Shown: positions 53,556 through 64,000 of the stretch, in pieces | Layout: the number at the start of each line of letters is the position of its first letter | How positions within the stretch are numbered: position 1 is the first letter of the stretch | Assembly (NCBI GenBank): GCA_038373865.1 | Contig: JAXGGA010002937.1 | Span: forward strand, 47,825 to 111,824 | DNA: 64,000 nt | Source of the DNA: Uloborus plumipes | Lineage: Eukaryota; Arthropoda; Arachnida; Araneae; Uloboridae | Direction of reading: 5' to 3' | Program-made: the position numbers and the translations under genes | Notes under the pieces: model-generated | Told to the model about the DNA's origin: nothing | Database searches by the model: none | The model's input: only the letters and a program-made list of their open reading frames with translations

Positions 53556-53737
53556 CAAAACTGTAAAAAAGGAATGTTGTTTTCCCAGTATAATGCAGCT
53601 AATTTTATGTTAATAAACCAAAAACTTCTAATTTTACAGTACTAAACTGTAAAATTGCTCATTTTACAGTTTATTACTGTGCATTTTACAATTTTAAATT
53701 GAAACCTCGTCTGCCAGTAGTAAGAACAACAGCAGTG
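53556..53737. mobile_element. Short mariner-type MITE, family A, TA TSD
   Basis: Flanked by TA (53554-53555, 53738-53739); ends CAAAACTGTAAAAAAGG and CAACAGCAGTG; few internal ACAG/CTGT palindromes. At 182 bp it shows the family without interior expansion. Confidence 0.8.
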
Positions 53738-53739
53738 TA

Positions 53740-56036
53740 ACACTTACTTAAGCTACCAAGTCATATTTAACTAGAGAGTTGAATACCAAGCTACTCAACT
53801 AGATGGAAATACTTAAAATAAGATTTTAGATGCGTTAAACACAAATCATGCTATAAAGCTACTCTATTTGAAGATTGATGAAACTTGAAGTTCGTAGCCT
53901 GCATCGCATTAGATAATTTTTACTTTACTTCTAATAAAATACAGCACAAGGACTTATGATGAATTTTATGCCACAGATCTAATTTAGTCAGTGACCCAAT
54001 ATTAGTGGTTTTCCTCTGTTGTATTTTGCTATATTTGATGTGTTTTTCACGATTCCTCTAATATTTGAGTGAGATTTCTTATTATTTTCCGTCATCTTTT
54101 TTGATTTATCAATCTTTAAAAACAAAAAAAAAAGGCGGCGATAAATTTTTACATCGTGTTCAAGGATGTTACTTTTAATTACTATGCATTAAGATGTAGC
54201 TTTTTATGCTAAAAATAGCTTTATATTTTGTCTCACTATGCTCTGTATCGCATACTAGTGAAAAAGCAAAAAATAAAATCTACTATTAGCATTAATTTAT
54301 TTTAAAATTTGTCGTTTTTCTGGGTAAGTCATTTTTGGAAAAGTTTCAAGCAAATCGCTATCCATATTAATTATGTTTTCAACTAAAACATGCGAAAAAA
54401 CATGACACATGAAAACATGAAACATTTCAAAATTACGAAAACATGCGCCAGCTTTTGTAGACTGTGATGACGACAGTCTCTATGCAACGGTTATTTTTTC
54501 ATGGATCCAAAAATTTTTCATTTGTCCATTCAGTAAGAATTTGGAAGTACAAAATCAAATTACTGAAGTCAATTTTTAACGATTAAGTTACTCAGCATAG
54601 CTTCAACCAATTTTTTAATAGATCAATAACCAACAATTTTTGAATACTTCCAGTGCCCCCTCCTCTATTTTCCCTCTAATGATTTTCTTAAATAAAAAAC
54701 CTCTTTAAATTCAATATGTATTTAAAAATTGTCATGCATTGCTTCTGAAATGTTATGAAGTATTTGTACTTATTTTCAGTTAACTATCACATTTTTATCT
54801 TATTTAATTTCAGACTGTGATTTCTGACATACAAACAGTCACCGAAGAACGTTATTAAGAAAACATTTTGGAGCAATTTTAGTTCGAAACTCCAGTTTTG
54901 AAATTGATATAAATAGATGTCAACTCGTGAACTCTGATCCGCACAGCACGTTGAAAAGACGAGATTAAATTGAAAGATCAAACTATTAAGAGCACAGAAA
55001 TTGGTTCAGGTTGTTTTTCAAGTAAACTAACAAATTAAAGGAATGTTCAAAAAGATTTGTATTATATCTCTAACAAGAAATACACTAGAACTAGAGAGAA
55101 ATACGTTTTTCATACTGAGGGAAAAATTATTTCCTTTTGTTATAGACAAGCATATTAATGTGAATTCTGGTGAAATAACTTCTCTGCGCATGACCACTGA
55201 TATATTACTTTGAAGTAATCATCGTGGTAAAATCTCTTGCTTTGGTGAATTGGGTAAAAAACTATTTTTCTGTGGTGATGTTTCATTTGAGACAGTATAC
55301 AGGGTTATTACTATTTTATTGAGAATTTTTTATGAGGACTTTCTGTGTTCTAGCACAACTTGTGTGTAATCCAAACTGAAACACCGAACACTCCACTTGA
55401 GACTAAACAGACCAGGATCGGCAAAAAGCCGCATTCTCAAAAAGTTTCTGAAATTTTTTTTCTTTTAAATTCGAACTTAGTTCCATTATAATCCATACCT
55501 TTCCTTGTGGCTGCTCTTTTAAAATATTTCCTCACCGAACTACTGGCAAATGATAAACAATGTCGTGCAATCATCTATATAGGGAAAATCGTATTTCTGT
55601 AAAGCTCTAAAAAATATCTTTCTTCAAATCTAAGAATACATTTGACTATAAAGATTGAAAATTATGTATGACGGTAATTCTGACTTTGATTGATGATTTG
55701 CAAATTGACTGAAAGCAAAGGTTTCGTAAGTAAACTGCAATACAAACTGCTTCAACGTCTGAGTTGAAATAATGGACTTCTGCGATAAAATCTAAAAATA
55801 ACTAGTGGTGTAAAGAATTTGTTCTGTTCATATTCATTTGTTCATATTCTTAACAGCTCGTTTCAAAGTTCACTGTGCCAAAAATAGGAGACTTTTGTTT
55901 GAAAACACTATTCTAATATTATTTTGCCTGAATAAAGGGTTCTTTAATTGCATGATAAGAACTTTTTGAGAGTCCATCTTTTGCAAAAACCAATCATCTT
56001 GTGGAATTCATTTTTAAAAAATTGTACTGTTTGGCT
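53740..56036. other. 2.3-kb unassigned region 5' of the zinc-finger gene
   Basis: No repeat partner, no long frame and no recognisable domain. It is the upstream flank of the C2H2 gene and may hold its promoter or 5' exons; no motif is strong enough to call. Confidence 0.5.
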
Positions 56037-57259
56037 ATGGCATATCAGTCAAAGATCCATCATAGGTCCAAACCTTTGTGTGGATACTGTTCAAAAGTGT
56101 TTCGTTCCACTAATGATTTGAAGAGACACATTAGAATTCACACCGGAGATAAACCGTTTCCCTGTGGAGTGTGCTCTAAGGAATTTCTCGACTAGCTAGC
56201 CTGAAAGTTCACTTAAGTGCCCATACGGTCGAAAAGCCGTTTTCCTGTAAAGTGTGCTATAAGGAATTTTCTCGAATATATAGCCTGAAAGTACACTTGA
56301 GAACTCATACGGGTGAAAAGCCATTTTCCTGTGAGCATTGCTCTGAGGCGTATTCCAGCTCTTCAAATTTAAAGAGACACTTAAGAATGCATTCTGGCGA
56401 GAAACCCTATGTCTGTGAACATTGTTCAAAGAAATTTTCTCAACTAGCAAGCCTTAAAAAACACCTGAAAAACCATACTGGAGAAAAGCCATTTTCCTGT
56501 GAGCATTGCTCTGAGGCGTATTCCAGCTCTTCAAATTTAAAGAGACACTTAAGAATGCATTCTGGCGAGAAACCCTATGTCTGTGAACATTGTTCAAAGA
56601 AATTTTCTCAACTAGCAAGCCTTAAAAAACACCTGAAAAACCATACTGGTGAAAAGCCATTTTCCTGTGAGCATTGCTCTGAGGCGTATTCCAGCTCTTC
56701 AAATTTAAAGAGACACTTAAGAATGCATTCTGGCGAGAAACCCTATGTCTGTGAACATTGTTCAAAGAAATTTTCTCAACTAGCAAGCCTTAAAAAACAC
56801 CTGAAAAACCATACTGGAGAAAAGCCATTTTCCTGTGAAGTGTGTTTCAAGGGATTTTCTCGTATAGATAGCCTGAAATTACACTTGAGAATTCATTCTG
56901 AAGAAAAGCCATTTTCCTGTGAAGACTGTTCTAAGAAATTTTCTCGACAACCTGACCTGAAAGTGCATTTAAGAGTCCATACGGGCGAAAAGCCGTTTTC
57001 TTGTGAAGTGTGTTTTAAGGAATTTTCTCAGCTTGGAAACCTTAAAGTACACTTAAGAACCCATACTGGAGAAAAGCCATTTTCCTGTGAAATGTGTTTT
57101 AAGAGATTTTCTCAACTTGCACACCTGAAAGTACACTTAAGAGCCCATTCAGAAGAAAAGTCGTTTTCCTGTGAAGTGTGCTCTAAGAAATTTACTAAAG
57201 CAGCTAACCTAAAAAGACACCTGAAAGCCCATTCTAGGGAAAAACTGTTTCCCCATTAA
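56037..57259 (+). CDS. Polydactyl C2H2 zinc-finger gene, one frameshift
   Basis: ATG at 56037 (GCTATGG, first Met after an in-frame TAA at 55956). A 16-residue leader is followed by 14 C2H2 fingers (C-x2-C-x12-H-x3-H) joined by TGEKPF-type linkers, the layout of DNA-binding Krueppel-like factors acting in the nucleus. Finger 1 is CGYCSKVF; finger 2 is interrupted because the T-run at 56184-56186 has three Ts where the other fingers have four (GAATTTTCTC), shifting frame; the following fingers are open from about 56190 to TAA at 57257. Fingers 4-9 are three copies of a two-finger module. Predicted helix residues (-1,2,3,6) are S,S,N,R and Q,A,S,K for the module. No KRAB, ZAD or BTB domain precedes the fingers. 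The frameshift may be real or a base-calling error; all Cys/His ligands are otherwise kept. Confidence 0.85.
56321..56824 (+). repeat. 168-bp two-finger module, three tandem copies
   Basis: Units begin CCATTTTCCTGTGAGC at 56321, 56489 and 56657. I see one difference among them (ACTGGAGAA against ACTGGTGAA), including at silent positions, so the expansion is recent. 168 bp is 56 codons, exactly two fingers, so frame is kept. Confidence 0.95.
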
Positions 57260-58770
57260 GTGTACCTTCAGGAATTTTCTCAACTATCAATCGTGTAAAT
57301 CCCTGCAGGGTACGTGGAAACCCCTGCATTAGAAAAGCTGTTTTCCAAAGTAGTGCGCTCTAAGGAATTTTCTCAACTAACCATCCCGAAAGAACACGTG
57401 AGAGCCCATACTTTATAAAAACCGTTTTCCAGTTAAGTGTGCTCTAAGGGAGTTTTTCAGCTATCAAGCCAGAAAGTACACGTAAAAACCCATGCAGGTG
57501 TAAAGTCGTCTTCCAGTTTAGTGTGTTCGAAGAAATTATCTCAACTAAAAAGCATGGAAAAACACGTGAAAAATCAGACTGGAGAAAAGCTGTTTCCCAG
57601 TGAAGTGTATTCTAAGGAATTTTCTCAACAAACCATCCCGAAAGAATGCGTGAATACCCATACTAAAGCTCCTATAAAAGGGGAAGTGACTCATCCGACA
57701 TTTTGGTTCCAAAGCGGTGATCGTGTAACCACTGGTATCTGTACTCAAGTCGCATTGAAGAAAAGTGGAAGCTAAGCTTGAATTGTAGCTGCATAGATGA
57801 TATTTGACTATTTTCGTCTATATGACAAAAACATTTCGCAAACTCAAGGTTAAAACAAGTGAAAATATGAAAATAGACCCAATTTAATGAAACACTTCCC
57901 CCAAGAAACTGTTTTTAAATTCGAGAAATAAGTTCTCTTTTTAAATTTACCTAATATGGTGCTTTATCCAACTAAGCATAAGTTATTTTATGCCAGAGCA
58001 ACCAGGTATAATATGAATGTGTTTCAAACACCTGTAACAAGGCTGGATCAAAAAATGTCTTGGAACCAAAATGTCGGACAAGTCAACCTGTCCTCTAAAG
58101 GAGCTCTAGCCCATACAGAAGAAAAGCCCTTTTCTAAGTTATTTGTGTTCTAAGGAATTTTCTCATCGAATAAGCATGAAGTAACAAGTGAAAACCCCAA
58201 TTGGGGAAAAGCCGTTTTCCTAGGAATTTTTGCAACTAGCTAATCTGAAAGTGCTCTTGAGAACACATACAGGCGAAAAGTTATTTTCCTATGAGGTACG
58301 TTTTAATGATTTTTTTCAAATAGCAAGGATGCAAAGACACTTGACAGTTCATTCTGGTGAAAAGCAATTTTCACGGAAATTTGTTCTGAATTAGAATTTC
58401 TCAACCATCAGGTCTGATATTAATTAAAGATAATCCATTCTGATGAAAAACCGTATTGTTGGGAAAATTGATCCAAGGATATTTATTTTCTATAATTCTT
58501 TAACCAACACTGGAGAACCCAAAATGACGCCAAACTAATACATATATAAGCAGTGGAAATATTTCTCTGCTAGCAAAGTAGTCTAAAAAAACCCATTATG
58601 GCAAAGAAAACTATAATCCTGTAAAGTTTGTTTTAAGGAATACTCTCTTCCACGAACCTCAAACGTAGTCCATTATGGTTAAAACCATGTTTGACTGAAG
58701 TTTGCTGTTAGGACTTCGCTCAATTCACAAATTTAAAAATGCCCTAGAGATTCCATGCTAAGGTGAAATT
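57260..58770 (+). pseudogene. Decayed zinc-finger tail
   Basis: Finger-like DNA continues past the stop at 57259: AAGGAATTTTCTCAACTA, CCATACTTTATAAAA, TCTCAACTAACCATCCC, TGGAGAAAAGCTGTTTCCC, with Cys codons lost (for example PSEVYSKEF) and frames broken. It resumes after the MITE at 58109 (CCATACAGAAGAAAAGCC, CATACAGGCGAAAAG) and is traceable to about 58770 (TGTAAAGTTTGTTTTAAGG, AACCATGTTTGAC). The ancestral gene therefore had many more fingers. Short frames here, including 57437-57775, are relics. Confidence 0.8.
57664..58108 (-). mobile_element. hAT MITE TAGAGCTCC family, copy 3, in the finger tail
   Basis: TAAAGCTCCTATAAAAGG and, inverted, TAGAGCTCCTTTAGAGG ends; flanks ACCCATAC and GCCCATAC agree at 7 of 8. 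The two flanks rejoin a zinc-finger linker (CCCATAC then GAAGAAAAGCC), confirming insertion into finger DNA. Contains the CCAATTTAATGAAACAC and CCTAATATGGTGCTTTATCC segments of copies 1 and 2. Confidence 0.88.
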
Positions 58771-60311
58771 ATTGATCTAATTGGAAATTAATGGTAAAAG
58801 TAGAAATCTCGTCTAAAGAACTTTTTCGCCGCTGAACATTAGGACTCTTTTACATATATTTTGATATTCTGTGAAGCAGGGCCATATGTCCTCATTGGAA
58901 GCCAAAATTTTTGTGGCCACAGAAAAAAATATAAAATATAAGCCCTATAATAAGAGCGAGCCTTAAGCATTGTGAAGGAGACCACAGGTGAATTATTTGG
59001 ATCTGGTTGAAATCTTTCACTTGAGTGACAAATATACCCTTAATTTTGGCCCAAATCTATAATTGCTTACATTACGGACTTGAAAAGGCTGCTTTCGCGA
59101 TTAGTTTTAAAAAGGCTATTTTAAAAAAAATGTGTCTAAATTTAACTTTGATAAAAGCTGGACGATCTTTTCAACTATTTTTGAAACTATAATTTGTACG
59201 TATTGCAAATGTGTTACAGTACAGGAGTCAATCTAGATAGAAAATAGGTCTGTTAAAGGACCCTTCACAAAATTCAGTCACTTAAAAAGGGATCTTTCAC
59301 AAAATTCAGTAACTCAAAAATGGACCTTTCACAAAGATCCCACACTCGAAAACGAACTCTTCACAGAAATCTGGGTTTAAAGAACGATCAGGAATATTTC
59401 TTGCCGTAACTATTTTTCACAAAATTACGAATTAGTTTTCACAAAAGCCCAAACTATTTTTCACAAAATTCCAAAAACAGGGCCTTGGTCAAACATCCTG
59501 GATTAACCCCTGCAGTGAGAGTGTAACAAATTTTCCAAAAATAATTCTGTAAGAACACACTTTGAAAAATGGGGTTAATTACTTTTTTTTCTTAATTTTG
59601 ACTTATTAAAAAAAGTATTTTTTTTAACTTAAAAAGAGCCTTAGCTGTCTTTTCGTTTTCACGGCTGATCTCACAAATAAATAAGTTGGTCTTAGCAAGG
59701 CCATTATACAGATGAGCGGGCATTTTGGGTCAGATCTTTCCTTGTTGCAGAGCTAAGGTTACCAGAGCTCTAAAATGGCTGATGCATCTGCGTATCTTTA
59801 CACCCCCATTTCTTTCCTTGTGACGCCATACGAGACCAAGCATGGTTTTAGAAATCGGACAAAAAGAATTCTGTCATATAAACTGTTGAGGAACGTATAT
59901 ATTTTCTGGCACCATGTTATTTTAAAAAATAGTAGTAGTAGTAGTAGTAGTAGTAGTATTGTTATTATTTTTCTTATTCCATCAATGTCGGTGATTCAAA
60001 GTAGTACTTTTAACGGATGGAGCCCCCCCCCCCCCCCTTCTGTAAGGGGCGCCAACTACCTTATCTACCATAAATACCAATGCTCATAACTGTTTTTATT
60101 GTTTCGTAATACACAAACGAGTCTCAGAAGTTGCACCTCGACGTGTTCTTCAAGCCTGCAAATCAACAGCTAAAAGTGTCTTATTTTCCATGCAAAAGAA
60201 AGAGCTGCTAACAGTTTTATTGTTTCTGTGAATATCAATTGAGCAAAAAATATATTTTAAGCTCTTACTTTTAAAAATTAATACTTTTTCCTTGATTTGA
60301 GTAGTAATGAC
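58771..60311. other. Unassigned region with short repeats
   Basis: 59255-59370 has about three CTTTCACAAAATTCAGTAACTC-like units of ~40 bp. An AGT microsatellite lies at 59931-59957 and a C-run at 60023-60037. A 104-codon frame spanning the AGT repeat (Ser run) is not called. Confidence 0.45.
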
Positions 60312-61394
60312 TAGGGGTGCGACATCGAAGGCAAAACATCGATGTTTCAAGACATCGATGTTTCGAAACTAAGACATCGATGGTATTGATACATCGACGA
60401 AAAAAACATCGATGTTTCAAACATCGATCTTATTTTATAAAAATTCTAAAACACATTTAAAGGTACAGAAATACAGTAACTCCCCAATACATTGCGCCTC
60501 TTTATATCACTCAATTATATTCATCTTTTGTCTCCTGAAAAACATCAACCGTATGATATCGATGTCAATTATAGAAAACTTTGTTAGTGAAATAGATACT
60601 GCAACTGTTGATTAACTGTATAAGTTTTATTTATCGCATATTTTTATGAAACTTTTTTTGTTGAAATGTAAAACACCGTTTTTGAAAAAAATTTCTACAG
60701 CAAAACAAAAGCAACGATGTTTAAAAATCGTTGACCGTAAATCATCAGTAGAAATTTAAAAAAAAAACTATTTCAAAACATATCGATAGATATTGCAACT
60801 GTTAAAGATGAATCTTTTTTATTGCATGTTTTTATTACTTTTTGCTGAAGTGTGAAACAGACATCGAAAGAAAAAAAACATCGAACGCGAAACAGAGATC
60901 ATTAAAAGACATCGACCTTAAGACATCGATGATAACTATCAAAAACATCATTTAATGAGATTGATAGTGTCTCGGATGATTAACGATATATCTTCGGGCC
61001 GATCTCTTGATGATTTTTTTTTACTGAAACGTAAAACATTCACATGAAGAATAATAATGAAATGAATAAAATTAAAAAAAAAATTAGCGAAAGCAAATTG
61101 GAAATGTTTTAGAAACATCGAGAGCAAAGCATCGATAATAATCATGGAAAATATTTTCTAATGAGATTAATACTGAAACTTCTGATTAAGGATGAAAACT
61201 TAATACGTCTGCATATCGCATATTTTTATCAAGCTCTTTTTACTGGATTATAAAACATCGACATCGAAAAAACATCGAAAACAAAACATCAATGTTGGGA
61301 ACACATCGACCCTGAAACATTGATGGTAAAAACATCGATGTTTTAGCAAACCCATCGATGTTTCCAAAACATGGACATCGATTTCGCAGCCCTA
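60312..61394. mobile_element. hAT element rich in ACATCGATGT palindromes, TSD GTAATGAC
   Basis: TAGGGGTGCGACATCGA and, inverted, TAGGGCTGCGAAATCGA ends, flanked by exact GTAATGAC (60304-60311, 61395-61402). The 1083-bp element has many ACATCGA / CATCGATG motifs at both ends and some in the interior; it carries no transposase. Frames up to 67 codons are not recognisable. Confidence 0.92.
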
Positions 61395-61402
61395 GTAATG
61401 AC

Positions 61403-61853
61403 TGAAAAAAAAATTGTGTTTCTATTATTAGCCATATAAATTTGTTGTGTTATTCATACTTTTCATTATACTATTATTTTGAAGGTTTATAACACCATTT
61501 GTATTATGTCAGATTATTTGCGTGTTATATATATGCAACTATGTAGTGAAGTAACTTTAAAAAATATATATTGATCAAACAAAAAAAAAAACTGCCTGAA
61601 AGTTGTAAAAAATGTGCAAAAAGTATAAATTAAAGCGGGAAATAAAAACTTGCTTTTCATCATAGTTGCGTAAGGCTTGACTTTTTTTTCATTTGTTATA
61701 GATTCATGATTGAAAAGAAAAATAACGGGGATAATTTTTCGATGCCGCATTAAAATAAATTCCAGCATTGGATCGCAGGAGTCGCACTGAAATTTCTCAG
61801 ATTCCCTTTGAAAAAGGGACGTGCCAACATTTTTGAAAATAGGAGAGGGGGCA
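61403..61853. other. Spacer, unassigned
   Basis: A 115-codon minus-strand frame (61514-61861) ends in simple sequence and has no recognisable domain; not called. Confidence 0.45.
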
Positions 61854-61932
61854 CACTGCAAAAAGAGAGCTGTTGTTCTTACAGTGTAATACTAGCAGCC
61901 GATGTTCTTGTTTAAAACTGTAAAACTCACAG

Positions 61933-62141
61933 TATAATTCAACTTCGCAGAGATGGCCTATGACTCCTCCTTTTTTCAGGATTGTTCATTTTTAGGAAGG
62001 GGTGATACGCAGATGAAAATTGAGGAATGGGATTCACAATTGATGGGGAAATTTGAATGGGTAGAAATTCTACCTATTTTAAGGAATTGACTTGTTTTCT
62101 CATTTGATTGACACCGGCCATCTCGTCGCGGTTGAATTATA
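61933..62141. mobile_element. Small MITE nested in family A
   Basis: TATAATTCAACTTCGCAGAG and, inverted, TATAATTCAACCGCGACGAG mark the ends, both followed by ATGGCC. It lies between ACAG and ATAAACTG of family A sequence, so the target is TA or TATA. About 200 bp, no coding sequence. Confidence 0.65.
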
Positions 62142-62154
62142 ATAAACTGTAGCA

Positions 62155-64000
62155 CTAGAAATTTTGCAGTTTCTTACTGTAAAGTTAGCAATTTTACAAT
62201 TTATTACTGTAAAATTGGCAATTTTACAGTTTATAACTGCAAAAGTAGCAAGTTTATTGCCGTAAGCCAAGTACTGCCAAGATTATTGCCGTAAAATTTA
62301 GCTGTAATTATACTGCGCAAACAACAGTATAATACTGGCGGCAGAGGTTCCAGCTTAAAACTGCAAAATGCACGGTAATAAACTGTTAAATTAGCAATTT
62401 TACAGTTCATTACGGTAAAGTTAGCAATTTTTCAGTTTATAGCTGCAAAAGTAGCAAGTTTATTGCTGTAAGCCAAGTATTGCTAAGATTATTGCCATAA
62501 AATTTAGCTGTAATTATACTGCACAAACAACAGTATATTACTGACCGCAGAGGTTCCAGCTTAAAACTGTAAATTGCACGGTAATAAACTGTTAAATTAG
62601 CAATTTTACAGTTTATCACTGTAAAATCAGCAATTTTACAGTTTATAACTGCAAAAGTAGCAAGTTTATTGCCGTAAGCCAAGTACTGCCAAGATTATTG
62701 CCGTAAAATTTAGCTGTAATTATACTGCGCAAACAACAGTATAATACTGGCGGCAGAGGTTCCAGCTTAAAACTGCAAAATGCACGGTAATAAACTGTTA
62801 AATTAGCAATTTTACAGTTCATTACGGTAAAGTTAGCAATTTTTCAGTTTATAGCTGCAAAAGTAGCAAGTTTATTGCTGTAAGCCAAGTATTGCTAAGA
62901 TTATTGCCATAAAATTTAGCTGTAATTATACTGCACAAACAACAGTATATTACTGACCGCAGAGGTTCCAGCTTAAAACTGTAAATTGCACGGTAATAAA
63001 CTGTTAAATTAGCAATTTTACAGTTTATCACTGTAAAATCAGCAATTTTACAGTTTATAACTGCAAAAGTAGCAAGTTTATTGCCGTAAGCCAAGTACTG
63101 CCAAGATTATTGCCGTAAAATTTAGCTGTTATTATACTGCGCAAACAACAGTATAATACTGGCGGCAGAGGTTCCAGCTTAAAACTGCAAAATGCACGGT
63201 AATAAACTGTTAAATTAGCAATTTTACAGTTCATTACGGTAAAGTTAGCAATTTTTCAGTTTATAGCTGCAAAAGTAGCAAGTTTATTGCTGTAAGCCAA
63301 GTATTGCTAAGATTATTGCCATAAAATTTAGCTGTAATTATACTGCACAAACAACAGTATATTACTGACCGCAGAGGTTCCAGCTTAAAACTGTAAATTG
63401 CACGGTAATAAACTGTTAAATTAGCAATTTTACAGTTTATCACTGTAAAATCAGCAATTTTACAGTTTATAACTGCAAAAGTAGCAAGTTTATTGCCGTA
63501 AGCCAAGTACTGCCAAGATTATTGCCGTAAAATTTAGCTGTTATTATACTGCGCAAACAACAGTATAATACTGGCGGCAGAGGTTCCAGCTTAAAACTGC
63601 AAAATGCACGGTAATAAACTGTTAAATTAGCAATTTTACAGTTCATTACGGTAAAGTTAGCAATTTTTCAGTTTATAGCTGCAAAAGTAGCAAGTTTATT
63701 GCTGTAAGCCAAGTATTGCTAAGATTATTGCCATAAAATTTAGCTGTAATTATACTGCACAAACAACAGTATATTACTGACCGCAGAGGTTCCAGCTTAA
63801 AACTGTAAATTGCACGGTAATAAACTGTTAAATTAGCAATTTTACAGTTTATCACTGTAAAATCAGCAATTTTACAGTTTATAACTGCAAAAGTAGCAAG
63901 TTTATTGCCGTAAGCCAAGTACTGCCAAGATTATTGCCGTAAAATTTAGCTGTTATTATACTGCGCAAACAACAGTATAATACTGGCGGCAGAGGTTCCA
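62155..64000. repeat. 412-bp higher-order tandem repeat (2 x ~206 bp)
   Basis: GGCGGCAGAGGTTCCAGC occurs at 62336, 62748, 63160, 63572 and 63984, exactly 412 bp apart; the alternate half-unit has GACCGCAGAGGTTCCAGC 206 bp later. Each half carries TTTTACAGTTTAT and CTGCAAAAGTAGC palindromic parts and TTATTGCCGTAAGCC. GCTGTAATTATACTGCGC changes to GCTGTTATTATACTGCGC from 63127 on. Identical 81-codon minus-strand frames at 412-bp steps are artefacts of the repeat. Confidence 0.95.

Larger units (their letters stand above)
61854..64000. mobile_element. Expanded mariner-type MITE, family A, runs off the window
   Basis: Left end CACTGCAAAAAGAGAGC then TGTTGTTCTTACAG, as in the other family A copies. 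Instead of ending after 200-400 bp the interior is amplified into the 412-bp repeat below. The right end is outside the window. Confidence 0.8.

Noticed and set aside
57437..57775. Separate 112-codon zinc-finger gene
   Set aside because: Cys ligands are lost, the frame ends inside a hAT MITE and it is continuous with the decayed finger tail.
59931..60089. Serine-rich protein
   Set aside because: The Ser run is an AGT microsatellite and the Pro run a C-tract.
62437..63918. Four identical 81-codon minus-strand frames
   Set aside because: They recur every 412 bp because the DNA is a tandem repeat; no domain, no start context, and the sequence is MITE-derived.

Overview
This window is AT-rich, repeat-dense animal DNA, most likely arthropod and probably a spider or another arachnid. 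The evidence is a MATH-BTB (SPOP/TDPOZ-type) gene with a multi-kilobase intron, a polydactyl C2H2 zinc-finger gene, tRNA-derived SINEs, and many hAT, Tc1/mariner/pogo and PIF/Harbinger-type elements with intact target-site duplications (TSDs). Nothing looks bacterial or viral, and there are no operons, rRNA genes or CRISPR arrays. The species call is inference; the eukaryotic, transposon-rich nature is read directly.

Only two loci look like host genes. The first is a minus-strand MATH-BTB gene: a MATH-like exon (31134 to 30642, ending at a GTAAGT donor) and a BTB exon (25875 to 25514, preceded by an AG acceptor) have compatible splice phase. The ~4.8 kb intron between them is full of transposons. 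The BTB exon stops early and runs into a 59-bp minisatellite built from its own last codons. The second is a plus-strand C2H2 gene (56037-57259, 14 fingers). It has one single-base frameshift, an almost identical triplicated two-finger module, and a decayed finger tail (57260-58770) split by a hAT MITE.

The rest is mainly mobile DNA. 9535-12965 is a 3.4-kb element with ~280-bp terminal inverted repeats (TIRs), an 8-bp TSD and a transposase-like gene killed by one stop and one frameshift; 13188-16053 looks like a non-autonomous relative. 17252-24189 is a three-level nest: a TA-flanked mariner-type MITE holds a hAT element (TSD GTAAAAAC), which holds a second hAT element (TSD TGTATTAT) with a ZMYM1-like transposase pseudogene. 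Further hAT MITEs with exact or near-exact 8-bp TSDs lie at 8805, 29049, 33320, 33477, 44377, 57664 and 60312. Other elements are a 1.5-kb foldback (26606-28131), Helitron-like ends, two identical-length 144-bp Harbinger-type MITEs, nested pogo-like MITEs (40509-41486), a Harbinger-like element carrying a Myb/SANT fragment (36795-37740), and two copies of a 144-bp-array repeat, one interrupted by a TA-flanked 1586-bp element whose empty site is visible in the other copy.

The right end (61854-64000) is a mariner-type MITE whose interior has expanded into a 412-bp higher-order repeat (2 x ~206 bp), apparently a young satellite seeded by a transposon and running off the window. The main themes are nested insertions whose order can be read directly, tandem arrays born from transposons or exons, and hAT-like elements whose ends carry element-specific palindromes.
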